Of a stretch of DNA of 64,000 nucleotides, positions 13,772 to 25,911 are shown piece by piece (within the stretch, counting starts at the first letter, position 1; every line of letters starts with the position of its first letter). The translations under genes and the position numbers were made by a program. This stretch comes from Labia minor (Eukaryota; Arthropoda; Insecta; Dermaptera; Spongiphoridae). The stretch spans positions 61,715,719 through 61,779,718 of the forward strand of contig OY720348.1 of the NCBI GenBank assembly GCA_963082975.1, read 5' to 3'. Under the pieces are notes generated by a model. That model made no database searches and was not told the origin of the DNA. It saw only the letters and a list, made by a program, of their open reading frames with translations.

Positions 13772-15055
13772 TTTTATGGTAAAATGCTTTTTAAATGTAA
13801 TAAATTTCAAATTATATAAATCATAAATTATATTTTTAATTTAAATATTTTTTTCAATGTGTCTAATTTTATTTTAATAATTAAATTAAAAATTATTAAA
13901 CATAATTTAAATTTCGTATATACGATTTGCTTTTATTGCCTTGCCATTAAATTCAATGAGCGCTCTCTATTATATTTTTGGTCTTATATGTTTAATAAAC
14001 TTTTAATTTTAACGGTCGTTTTTTAAAACCTCATAAATTACTAGTTAGATCAGTCATTTTATCTTTTTGATTTTATACATTAATAATAATTCCAATTGCG
14101 TTAATATCTATGATCAGGTAAATTAATCTTAATATATTTATATATTATCTAAATTTTGATGATTCATTTTGCAAATCATAATTTCTAGGTAATTATTGTA
14201 AAATTTTCTTATCCCATTTTACTATACAATGTGAATTATTTAAATATAATATTCTTATATATATATATATATATAATATAAATATGCATTATTTTAAAGT
14301 ATTTAATATTATATATATATATATAAACATTAAATATTTTTTTTAATTTTATGATAGTTTATAAAAAAAAAAAAAAGAAAAATATTTTGCCTTTAAATAA
14401 TATTCTCCTGACCTTGATTGATGTTTTTTTTTTTAGTTAATAAAAAAATATCTTTATGAAAATATATTATAAATTCGTATAGTAGACACATTGGACACCT
14501 CTATTGCACCGTGCATGCACATAAGTATAATTATTCTTTTTATTTATAATAGTTAACAACATAATTTTTAAACTTCTTTAGGATAATTTGAGATATAACA
14601 AATTTGTTATCAGTTTTAAGAAAAAATATTTATTTGAAATTAAATTATATCTGCAAAATATTGACATCTGAATATGTTTATTTGCAAGAAATTTTAAACT
14701 TATTAGAAATAGAAGAATATATGTTACATATTTTATTAATATGAATATGACTATATATTTATAATACAATCAAGTGAAATTATTATTGTTGGTGATTGGT
14801 GTTGATCAAAGAAAATATGTGCAAGAAATGATAAACTTGATTGGAAATAGAAGAATGTGTTACATATTTTGTTAATATGACTATATATATATTAGTGCAA
14901 TTAAGTGAAATTCGTTAATTCGTGTAATGTTATTGGTGAATGGTGTTAATCAAAGACAAAATGTTAAGTGATTCTGGTGTTATTCATGAAATCTTAAAAT
15001 GATATTATGTCATTTATATTAATTTTTATTCAACAACTTCAAACAAGAGAAAGCA

Positions 15056-15103
15056 ATGCTGAGCCTGTCTGGAGTTAGATTTAACAATCCACTAAATATT
15101 CAG
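15056..15103 (+). CDS. Candidate 16-codon first exon
   Basis: ATG at 15056 opens MLSLSGVRFNNPLNIQ and ends exactly at CAG followed by GTAAGA, a perfect donor. A 24-bp in-phase block (LLTPKTKM, 15511-15534) between TTAG and GTGGGT could be the next exon. The mirror lies at 47718-47765 on minus. It overlaps a competing reading on the other strand, and only one can be right. Unknown function, weak support. Confidence 0.2.
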
Positions 15104-15944
15104 GTAAGAAATAAATATATATTCATACTTTTATGTACTTTAATTCTTATTATTTATATTATCCCCTCCCCTCATATTAAACCAATTTATATAATAAGAT
15201 TTCTATAAAATTAATTATTTATATATGTTAATTATAAAATATATTTTAATTAAAAAATAAAAAAAAAATAATGAATATATATAAAATTTTTTGAATATAT
15301 CATTTAATTGAATGAATTGAATCATTTATTTTGATTTTAAAGTTTAAAATATTATATAAATATATTTATTAAACTTCAAATCAATGATTGAAATATAATT
15401 TATTAGCATATACATATTTACATTTATTATTAAATATTAATTTTTATAAATATAATTGTAAATTTAAAAACAAAAAATAGAGAATAGTTGAAAATATTCA
15501 TGTAAATTAGTTGCTGACGCCAAAAACCAAAATGGTGGGTATTTATTATCAAACAATTCCTTAATATTATTTTTTTTTTTAAATTTTGAAAAATTATTAT
15601 TAAATATGTAATTTTTTAAGATATAAAATTATTAATAAAGTAAAAAAGATAATATTTAAAAATATATATCATAAATTAAATTATATAGGTATTTAATTTT
15701 AATAATATTTATTAATTATTAATCATATTATATTATATCGTAATCATAATAAATTATAATAATCATATTTCATTTTATACTCACCGAAAACTTTCATAAA
15801 GATATTTATATTTCTTTTAAAATTAATATTTTTGGGCTTAAATTTATGATATCTTGATAATTGAACTATGTGTGCGAAAGCTGGGCCCAACTAATAATAA
15901 GAGAGATATTGTTTGCGGGACTTGACAGGGTTAGGCTTCCTTAC

Positions 15945-16072
15945 ATCTGATTGGCGGATGGCTTATACGCACTTCAAAAATATCCCTTCCTCTCAAACTA
16001 CTAACAATCCTATCAAGAATGTAATTAGAATTTTAAAAATGAAACTAGATTTAATTATATTTATATATATTG

Positions 16073-16104
<32 letters not shown>

Positions 16105-16645
16105 TGCTTTTGAAGATTCATAAATTTATTTTTAATATTTAAATATAAAATTAAGAAATTTAGTAATAAACATAAATTATAAATCAATGTGTGTGAATAA
16201 TATATTTATTAATGAATTTATTTTTTGATTATTATTAACAAATATAGAACTAATAATTGTATATTATTTGTTTTATTAAATTCCCAAAGTACAGTTGATT
16301 GAAAAAATCAGTATATATTATATATATAGTTATTTAAAATGACTTAATTATATAAAAAACAGAAAATAATCAAATATATAGCCATGAATACTTTAACAAA
16401 AAATTACCTAAAATTTAGCTAAAATTTAATTTTGTATATTGATTTTAATATAATATAGGTATAGATATATGTCATTATGAGAAATATTAATAGTAAAAAA
16501 AATTTATCTATGTTCATCGGCTTTATTAAAGTACTTAAAGTAAATTGCATTCAGATAAATAAAACTATAATATTATTACTTACTTTTGATGAATATTTCT
16601 TTTTTGATTATTATTAAAAATTTTATACAAATTTTCTGGATCCAT
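15945..16645 (-). CDS. Candidate gene 5' end, unknown protein (left-arm mirror)
   Basis: Exact mirror of 46176-46876: start at 16645, first block 16584-16645, second block 15945-15997, both on minus. Same promoter-like CCAAT/TATA arrangement upstream. If real, the gene is present in two identical, oppositely oriented copies. Confidence 0.3.
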
Positions 16646-19600
16646 CTTGAATAGCAGCGAGCAGGAAAGAGAAAGAAAGAGAAAGATATGAAAATACCAT
16701 ATAAAAATACCTTAATTCTGATTGGTCATTGATTTCCAATGTCTTATTTAAAAAAAAATATATAAGAGAATTATTAATTGATTGATTAAATATATGAAAA
16801 AATAATTTTAAATTAATTTTATATATAAAAAATTATAATAATGATTTATATTAAGTTAAATCATATATATTCTATAGTTTAATTTTTTTTCCAATTTTTT
16901 CCTTGTAAAGAAAGGTGTTAATAAAAATTTAATTTATTAAAAATAAAAATAAATTCATAAAATATTTAATAAAAAATAATTATAAAATATTTTAAAGTTT
17001 TTTTATATTTATAATATGTTTATGGGAGGTATATTTTTTTTTTTTTTTGAAATAAAAAATTGATTTATGAAGGTATTCATTTTTATTAAAAATAATAAGA
17101 AAATAATTTTTATTATTACATTATTAATATATATTATTATATAAAATGTCAATAAGTGCATATTTTATATGTAAAAAACAGAAAAATAATTATAATATTT
17201 CTTTGAAATTAATTATCCATCTCATCCAGTGAATATAAAAATAATATCAAATCACCATTATTTATTATCTTTTTCAAATTTTGTATTTCTTAAATAATTG
17301 ATATAAGTTAGATTAATGATATTTTCCGTCACAATGAATTCCAAAAGAAAATATTTTAATTTAATTTATTCTATAGATAACATACTGAAAAAGAAGGTTG
17401 AGTATATTATATTATGAATTAAAAGCGTTTTTTATTACTTTGATTTCTGAATTGAAATAACAAAACAATTCCATAATATATTTTTATTTCTTTTTAGCTT
17501 AGTAATGGAATCATAAAAACTCTAAATATGTATACATGAAATAATATAATGAACATCTTTAATAAGTTTTATCTATAAAAAATAATATAATAATAAATGA
17601 TTTTTCTGACTTGACTAATAATTTAATAATATAGTAATCAAGGCTTAATTTGAGTGAAAATCCTTTTAACAAATAACTTTATTAGTATCAAAAACTTTTG
17701 TAGAACAAAAAGTACAGCTTATAAACATTATCTTCAGGTGCAATTTAGGAATAACTTGAATCTTAATCCCAATGACATGTCAAAGAACTGGTAGATGTGG
17801 GTTTTATTGTAAACATTTTCAAGTAATTATTGAAATCTATATCATTTCCTAATACAAAAAATATGTCCAATATTTTAATAATTTAATTTATAATATAATA
17901 GTAAATAAATTCTTACTTAATACTAATTAATAATTTTAACTATTGTATATTTACTCATGTTATATTATTTTTAAATTATCTTCAGGAATATTTATCATCA
18001 TATTTTAAAAGTTGTAACTATTTTTTAGAAATCTAAAACTGAAAAAATAATATTCTCCATCAAATGGAACTTGGACGAATTTTAATAAAAATGAAGAAGA
18101 TTAAAAAAAAAAAAAATAAATAAAAAATCTAAAACAAATTACAATAAAATATATTATAAAATGAAGAAGAATTATATTAAGAAAATACCACACAACATAT
18201 CTTACGCTGATTAATTATTATTAATTACAAAGAATAAAAATATAAAAAAATAATCTAGTATAATGTTCAATGTAAGTAAAAACTATATTATTACATTTAG
18301 ATTAATTCAATTAGAATATAATTAGAAATTAAATTTTAAGAAAATTTAGTTTGTAAGTAGTTAGTTTTTGTTAATTGATGATAAAAAAATGAGATAAATA
18401 ATAATTTTTTAATTTATTATAAATAAATATAATGTATCATAGTAAATCTTTTAAAATACATACAATAGATTTTATAATTTTAATGATAATGAATTTCCAA
18501 AAATATTTTAAACATAGTTTATTTAAATTTATCAAAAAAAAAAAAACTAAATATAATATATTTTCTTTTCTTTTCATAAGACTCCACCCATTTTACTTTG
18601 CTTCAACTCAGAGCTCCACCCATAAAGGTGTGACAACATAAAAAAATTCAAAAGAAGTGAAACGTTCTCCAATCATTCATATTGTATTACAAAAAGTCAA
18701 AAGAAAAATACTTAAATGAAATATAAAAAAAAAAATTATTTTTCAAGTATATAAATTTCTATTTTATATGATTTAAATAATAGTTGAGTATGGATTTTTT
18801 TAACATAATAATTTTAATATAGTATATAAACATTCTATAGATCGAATTAAAAATTATGAATTTATAAAAAAAAACTATTAATATATATATTTATAGATTA
18901 TAATAATACAATTATAAATATATCTAATTATACATATTTAAAAATATTTAATCAATTTATAATAATCAATAATAAACAAAATTTCTTTTAATTTTTGTAT
19001 AATTATTTAATAAATTATAATTTTGATAATATTATAATATAAATCTTGAAAAATAAATTTTCAATTTTTACATTTATGTATTGCTTAATCATTAGATCAA
19101 TTATTTGTATAATTTTTTAATCAAATCATTAAAAAATTATTAATATTTTATGTATATTTGATAAAACTATATACAATGAATTATAGTATATATTTCTCCT
19201 TAATAAATAAAGATTATGAAATTATAAGAAACATGAGAAAATACTTTTCAACTTAATAAAACAGTTAAATATGAAAAAAAAACAAGAAAACAAATCATTG
19301 ATATTATATATGGTACAACATAAAAAGGTCAAACTAGAAAAAAATCGTTTTCCTAAACAAACCGGAAATAATTTTGGCAATTAATATGAATTTTATAATT
19401 ATCCATTATAATATATTATATTGTATTATATTATTGAAGTGAAACTTCTTTAGCGGCGTCCTGACATTTGGTTGAGAATGGAGAGTGAATTGAAAAATTG
19501 AAATTTCGTAACGCGTTACGAAACGCAAGAGAGAAAAAAGATATAGATATAACGAGTGAGAATGAGATAGCCTCTATCTCCGTCTCTCTTTTGTGCGGTG

Positions 19601-19730
19601 TTTCGTTCTTGAGAGAGAGGCTATCTGGGTCTTTCTTTTGTCCGGTCTTTCGGTCTTGAGAAAGAGGCTATCTGCGTGTTGCTTTTGTGCTGTCTTTCGT
19701 TCTAATACCCTCTCGCTAGGTCCAAAGTCC

Positions 19731-19748
19731 ATGGCGCGCATGCGCGCC
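19731..19748. other. 18-bp perfect palindrome in Helentron 5' region
   Basis: TGGCGCGCATGCGCGCCA, unusually GC-rich for this DNA. The copy at 29274-29291 is intact in its core, and the copy near 22785-22801 is degraded. Possibly a protein-binding or structural site of the element. Confidence 0.5.
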
Positions 19749-19914
19749 AGTACGTTGACCCGGAATAATATTTCTCAGCTTCTACTGGGTCAAAGAATAA
19801 AAATTAGTATGACTTATGATCAAAAGAGGGCGAGATCTCCACCTTGTCCAGTAGATATCGCAATTAAATACAATTTGAATTTAAATATATATTAATTTCA
19901 AAATTTGCCTAAAC

Positions 19915-20255
19915 ATTTATAAAAATAAATATACATATGAAATTTGTTATTTTTTTTTAATATTAAAAAATATTTAATTTGAGATTAATTATATGTAAAA
20001 AGATCAACTATCAAATAGATTCAAACTTTTATTTTCTTTGATTAGATTATAATTAAATATTATTTATATTATTTAAAAATTATTATTTTTCTATTTATTA
20101 AGGATGTCTATTAAAAAATTGTAATTAACCTTATCATATGTCAAATATTATAGCTAAGTTTTTTTGAATTTTTTAAAATTTTTTATATAATTAATCTCAA
20201 ATTAAATATTTTTTAATATTAAAAAATAACAAATTTCATATGTATATTTATTTAT
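19915..20255. repeat. Foldback with about 75-bp arms
   Basis: TATGAAATTTGTTATTTTTT through GAGATTAATTATAT (about 19935-19994) recurs inverted at about 20180-20250. A MITE-like insertion or local inversion duplication inside Helentron 1. Confidence 0.5.
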
Positions 20256-20286
20256 TTTTAATATTAAACGTATTTCATATTTTTTG

Positions 20287-20905
20287 AGAGAGATTAATAA
20301 ATATATATATATTTTATTAAAAATAAATATTTTTAATTTTATTTCGAAATTAAATAATGAATTTTAAAATATTTTAAATATAAAAAAATGTTAATACAAT
20401 ATCATTTAAAAAAAAAGCGGGATTAATAAATATATATATATATTTTATTAAAAATAAATATTTTTAATTTTATTTCGAAATTAAATAATAAATTTTAAAA
20501 TATTTTAAATATAAAATTTCGAAATTAAATAATGAATTTTAAAATATTTTAAATATAAAAAAATGTTAATACAATATCATTTAAAAAAAAGCGGGATTAA
20601 TAAATATATATATATATATTTTATTAAAAATAAATATTTTTAATTTTATTTCGAAATTAAATAATAAATTTTAAAATATTTTAAATATAAAATTTCGAAA
20701 TTAAATAATGAATTTTAAAATATTTTAAATATAAAAAAATGTTAATACAATATCATTTAAAAAAAAAGCGGGATTAATAAATATATATATATATTTTATT
20801 AAAAATAAATATTTTTAATTTTATTTCGAAATTAAATAATAAATTTTAAAATATTTTAAATATAAAAAAAATATTAATACAAAATTAAAAAAAGGCGGGA
20901 GTAAA
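20287..20905. repeat. Tandem repeat, about 175-bp period
   Basis: GGGATTAATAAATATATATA recurs at about 20422, 20594 and 20771, with a shortened first copy at about 20287. Each is followed by TTTCGAAATTAAATAATGAA and AATGTTAATACAATATCATT. About three and a half copies, within the left-only Helentron, so absent from the right arm. Confidence 0.75.
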
Positions 20906-21203
20906 ATTTCAAAATGGATGCCATTTACGTCACCCATATATAATTTTCAATTAAGAAATTAATAATGAAGCTGTAAGTTTCAAGAGATGTAATCAATAAA
21001 ACTCAATTTTTCTTTATAAATACTATATCTAGTGTGAATTTGAAAAAAATCGTTAGAGCGGTTTTTGAGAACCAATGGTTATAGATAAATAGATAGATAT
21101 ATACAATTTTAGCTAGCATAATAAGATAAGATATATATCGTGAAATAATTAAAATTCTCAAGTCAAATATACAGCGTGCACGCATACCGACGCATGTAAT
21201 TGT

Positions 21204-21775
21204 GTGTGTGAACATGGTCGGCGATTCACACGCCAACACATACAGTTATGTGCGTCGATGACCATTCACGTTATTTATCCGAATCTCAACATTACTTTAA
21301 CACTACTAAATCAATTTAAAATTATTATTGCATTTAAAACTGCTTTTCTCTACTCCACAGATTTCACTATGCCGAAAAAAAATAACGACCAAAATTTAGA
21401 CGATATTATTTATTTCATACACCGTTCACTACTGGTTTATAGCCACACAGGTGCTAATGCTCTTGAACGAGGCGAAGATAAAATCCCTCTAATTCTCGGG
21501 GGAGATTTTAATGTAAATTTTGGATCTGAGATGATTCGTTGCCGTTGATCAACTTTCTTCGAGAAACATTTGGTCTGCTTATAAATAACGATCCCAAGGA
21601 ATCAACAACAAAATCTGGAACTACAATAGATGCTGTTTTTACACGTTATATAGAAAATATCGAATCACGAACATATATATCTTATTTTAGTTATCACAAG
21701 CCATTAATATCAGTATTACCAATTGAAGCACCAACCGACAATAGTACAGGCAATGTAGATATGATGATAGAGTAG
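21204..21775 (+). pseudogene. Endonuclease/exonuclease/phosphatase-type domain, frameshifted
   Basis: Same product as 27976-28545 on the minus strand. It has the EEP signature ILGGDFNVNFGS, then a 2-base insertion at about 21530 (GGATCTGAGATGA against GGATCTGATGA) that splits it into two ORFs, 21204-21548 and 21539-21775. The second half keeps TTIDAVFTRYIE and SYHKPLISVLP (the family's terminal His region). Endonuclease domains of this kind are known from Helentron proteins and non-LTR elements. It lacks the N-terminal half of the fold and any Rep/helicase partner, so this is a remnant. Confidence 0.7.
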
Positions 21776-22099
21776 ATAATAATAATAATAAAGCGAATAT
21801 TTGTTACGAAAATTTTATACTGTTATATGTCTTTCGAAATGATCCCTTTATTTTTCTCTATTTCACTCTCACTCACACTCTCAACTAAAATTTATCTTAT
21901 TCTCTAGATTGTAAGAAGTTTCACTTCCGCCACGTGTACGATGCTGCACATTTTGCTTTTTTTTTAGTTATATAATTATTCTTATTACATTTTATTAATA
22001 TATTCTCCATTTATTTTTGATTTTAACAGTTATTAATTTATTTGTTTCTCGTTATTGCTTTATTACTTTGATTTTTAATAGATTTTCGAAATCATCCTA

Positions 22100-22455
22100 T
22101 CTTTATCTATCTATCTCTTTGGCGGAGCATGAAAGTTCTTGGCCCCAGCAACCACACCTCTCCAAGTATGCCTATTCAGAGCCACAACCCTCCAATCCCT
22201 ACCCTCTCCCATCTCTCTCACCTCCATTCGTACATTATCCACCCAACGCGTCTTTGGTGTTCCAAAGGGACGTTTCTCAGTCGGTCTCGCAACCAACATA
22301 TTTTTCGCCATACTTTGCTCTCCCATTCTAGCTACGTGCCTTGCCCATCGAAGCCTTCTCGATTTTATAATTCTAACAATATCTGGTCATGCATTTCCTC
22401 GTTATGCAGTCTCCGCAATTCCCCGGTGACCTTATCTTTCTTTGACTCATAATCT
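22100..22455 (-). pseudogene. RTE-type LINE ORF C-terminal remnant (left arm)
   Basis: On minus it reads RRLRWARHVARMGEQ, KRPFGTPKTRWVDNVRMEV and RDWRVVALNRHTWRGVV, ending near 22113. This is the tail found at the C-terminus of many arthropod RTE-like LINE polyproteins. A frameshift upstream separates HNEEMHDQI from the rest. A (GATA)n-like tract follows the stop, as in many LINE 3' ends. No reverse transcriptase core remains. The mirror copy at 42895-43239 differs at a few bases (VARPTEKRPF here, VARMTEKRPF there). Confidence 0.7.
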
Positions 22456-22488
22456 TGTCTTTATATCTAAATATTTATCTATATTTTT

Positions 22489-24127
22489 GAAGTGAAACTT
22501 CTTTAGCGGCGTCCTGACATTTGGTTGAGAATGGAGAGTGAATTGAAAAATTGAAATTTCGTAACGCGTTACGAAACGCAAGAGAGAAAAAAGATATAGA
22601 TATAACGAGTGAGAATGAGATAGCCTCTATCTCTGTCTCTCTTTTGTGCGGTGTTTCGTTTTTGAGAGAGAGGCTATCTGGGTCTTTCTTTTGTCCGGTC
22701 TTTCGTCTTTGAGAAAGAGGCTATCTGCGTCTTCGTTTTATGCTGTCTTTCGTTCTAATACCCTGTCGCTAGGTTGAAAGTCCACGGCGCGCATGCGCAC
22801 TAGTACGTTGACGCGGAATAATATTTCTTAGCCTCTGCTGGGTGAAAGAATAAAAATTAGAATGTGACCTCACAGTTACCGCCTTTTAGATATATATCTA
22901 TTCTTAAAATAAAATTAAAAATATTTATATTATATTCATATATATGTAAAATAATAATTATATTATTTTAATATTCCTATAAGTTGGTATCACAATTTAT
23001 TATTATTATGAATTATTTATAAGTAATTAATATTATTAATTGGTATTAATAAATAAATAATATTAATTATATTAACTTAATATTTCTAACTTTGTATTAC
23101 AATAATGAGACGGAATTGTTGTGTGTTAAATTAGATTTAATTAAAGATTGAATTTAGAATAATTAAAAGGGTTATTGAAACCGCGTATGCTGATTAGGGA
23201 ATGACAAGATTGAATAGGTTCAATTAAAAAATGCTTATATAAAATTATAACTAAAAATGATTTATTTAATAAAACTATAAGAATTTAAATTACAATTTAA
23301 TTAATTTTTTGTGAATAAATAAACATATATAAAAAACTATATATAAAATTTGAATTTTCATTTATTCATTCATTTAAAATTATTTTCCAATTGTTCCTTT
23401 AAAATAACCCCTCTTAGGGGGTCGGAAGGGGAGGCAACATAAGGGAATTTTCTTTCACTTTGTTATTGGGAAAAACCAGGGGGGGGACAGTCTTACCAGG
23501 AAAAACCCAAATTGTCAGCGTCCACTCTGGGGTTTTAAACAGTTTTAAAGGAAATGTTAATTATAAGTTCATTTCTCAACGAGTTGTATCTTTAAATTAT
23601 TTTTATTAATTTAATTAATTTTAATTAATTTATAGCCAATAATAGTTTATTATAGCTAATAATTTTTTAATTTTTAGTGTAATTTGCATGATCATTATTT
23701 ATATAAAAAAATAAACACATTTTGCAATTTCCCAGAAAGGCTTATAATGTCAAGCTCCCACATGTGTCCATTACAATTAAGAATAAGTAAGTTATGTTTG
23801 TCACGTTCACACTTCCACATGTGAACATTACAATTGAAATAGTAAGTTTATGATTCGACATAATTTGCAATGTATCAATCAACCTCTTAAAATTAAGGTT
23901 CTTAGCATTTAGCAGGTAAAACACTTGGCGAGAGTCATTCAATTGAAAATTGCAAGGGTGGACTTGTTAATTGTATGTGCTTGGAAATATTCTTTGTAGG
24001 AGAGGGCAGTGTGGTTTATTTTTCTCTATTTCTCTCTCACTCACACTCTCAACTAAAATTTATCTTATTCTCTAGATTGTAAGAAGTTTCACTTCCGCCA
24101 CGTGTACGATGCTGCACATTTTGCTTT
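22489..24127 (+). mobile_element. Helentron-like element 2 (left arm only)
   Basis: Same termini as element 1 (GAAGTGAAACTTCTTTAGCG at left; AAGAAGTTTCACTTCCGCC then CACATTTTGC at right), inserted into a T-run. The right arm near 42855-42865 has an uninterrupted T-run between the same flanks. The interior differs from element 1: no endonuclease, a GC-rich island at about 23405-23520, and a short direct repeat (CACATGTG plus ATTACAATT) near 23760 and 23815. Non-autonomous. Confidence 0.6.
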
Positions 24128-24172
24128 TTTTTTTTATATTCTACATTTTTTATTTTTTCTACACTTTCATAT

Positions 24173-24223
<51 letters not shown>

Positions 24224-24574
24224 TTACTATAATTTGTTGAATAAAATCTTATATAAATATTAAATGAATTATGTTGAAAAATTGAATATAAATTGTGTTA
24301 TATTTAACGATATATAATGTGTACGATTGGTTAAATTATTAAATAATAAACTAACAGTATATTTAATATATATTTATTATTCTTTTCTCTTTTATTCCTT
24401 TATTATAATTAGATGTAAGACTAAAATTCTCCTCATTACAGGTGTACATCCAAAAGGGAGTTGTACCAATGGATAATTATTCAATTATAAACCATAAATT
24501 AAATTGATTTAATATTAATTATAAAATTATAATAAAATTTTATTATCAATGATGACAAAACCAACTTCAATTTA

Positions 24575-25411
24575 AATTTTAATCAACATTAAAAATTGTT
24601 ACATTTTAATTATTATTGAGACCATAAAAACTAACGATTCATTCTATACCAAATGTTCAGATATTTAATATAGATAGATATAATAACGTATATATTGAAA
24701 ATAATCTTCTTTTTTGTTTTTAGATACTTTCTAAGATGCCATTGAATACGATTTTACTGCTTCAAACATAACTTTAAATATATTAGAAAGAGAATAGACA
24801 ATGGAAACAAAAATATTTACACTGCTGTATATTCAATTCTTCTTTTTATTATTATTCAAAATTTTTCTGTTATTAGTGTGTTAATTTAATATTAATTAAT
24901 AAATTACATTGATTTATTTTATTAATAATCATAATTGAATGAATATTTTAATTTTTAGTATATATATATTTATATATATAAATTATATATAGAAAGAAAC
25001 TCTTGTTTTAATACCCATCACGTCATCTCTTGACATAATTGTAAACAAAAACTTATAGTTTATCAACAGAAGATTTATAATTTTGTCAATAGATGTCGCA
25101 ATGTGTATTAAATCAAGTTTATATTTCTATAATATTTATTTATACATTTATATATATATATTGAAAATTTCAATATTATTACAATTAAGTAGTTTAATAC
25201 TATAAAAATCAATATATTTAATATTTTGACAGATGTCATGAGTTATTCAATTTGAACATTATTTTAAAATCTTCCATATACATATTTATTAATTTTAAGT
25301 ATTTAATATATATATATATATAAGTTTTTTCTTATAAAATATATCTAATCTAAGTTTTTTCAAATATGATTGATATATCAAAAAGTTTACCAAATATATT
25401 TAGAGTAATGT
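24575..25411. repeat. Direct repeat copy A flanking the gypsy block
   Basis: Contains GAGACCATAAAAACTAACGA, TTTTTGTTTTTAGATACTTT and CACGTCATCTCTTGACATAA. It recurs directly as B (truncated) and C, and as a single copy in the right arm (about 41540-42420). With its joining segment it is about 0.95 kb, a plausible LTR size, but TG...CA ends and a target duplication are not evident. It carries a 33-bp insertion near 25320 that is absent from C and from the right arm. Confidence 0.7.
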
Positions 25412-25857
25412 TAAATTCTATAAATCAATCAAATACATTATAGTATAAATATTAATAATTTAAAAATAAATAATTATTTTATTTTTTCTTAAAGTAAAAA
25501 TACTTTTAAAAAACTATTAATATTTAATCAATCCATTTAAATTTTAATCAACATTAAAAATTGTTACATTTTAATTATTATTGAGACCATAAAAACTAAC
25601 GATTCATTCTATACCAAATGTTCATATATTTAATATAGATAGATATAATAACGTATATATTGAAAATAATCTTCTTTTTTGTTTTTAGATACTTTCTAAG
25701 ATGCCATTGAATACGATTTTACTGCTTCAAACATAACTTTAAATATATTAGAAAGAGAATAGACAATGGAAACAAAAATATTTACACTGCTGTATATTCA
25801 ATTCTTTTTTTTATTATTATTCAAAATTTTTCTGTTATTAGTGTGTTAATTTAATAT
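25412..25857. repeat. Direct repeat copy B (truncated)
   Basis: Starts with the joining segment TATAAATCAATCAAATACAT and matches C and then A. It stops at about 25857, where the Ty3/gypsy-derived sequence starts shortly after. The position fits a 5' LTR that has lost its end, though this is inferred. Confidence 0.65.
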
Positions 25858-25911
25858 TATATATATTTATATATGTATGTATATATATGTAATATATTTT
25901 CAATTTTAAAA

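Larger units (their letters stand above)
13772..19435. other. AT-rich arm sequence, no long ORF (left)
   Basis: Mirrored at 43386-49049. Only short ORFs are seen. Two weak candidate small-exon genes on opposite strands lie at 15056-16645. Poly-A and (TA)n tracts are frequent. A GC-richer island at 15870-15990 includes one candidate exon. Confidence 0.6.
19436..21967 (+). mobile_element. Helentron-like element 1 (left arm only)
   Basis: Begins GAAGTGAAACTTCTTTAGCG and ends with the inverse AAGAAGTTTCACTTC, then about 30 bases (CCGCCACGTGTACGATGCTG, then CACATTTTGC) and a T-run. Two other copies share these termini. The subterminal 15-bp inverted repeats, a weak GTGTA/TGCAC hairpin beyond the right repeat, insertion into T-rich DNA and an endonuclease-type ORF all fit the Helentron (Helitron2) class. 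The right arm has the unoccupied site near 43381, which lacks 2.53 kb. The element holds a tandem array (20287-20905) and a foldback (19915-20255). No Rep/helicase is visible, so it is non-autonomous. Confidence 0.6.
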
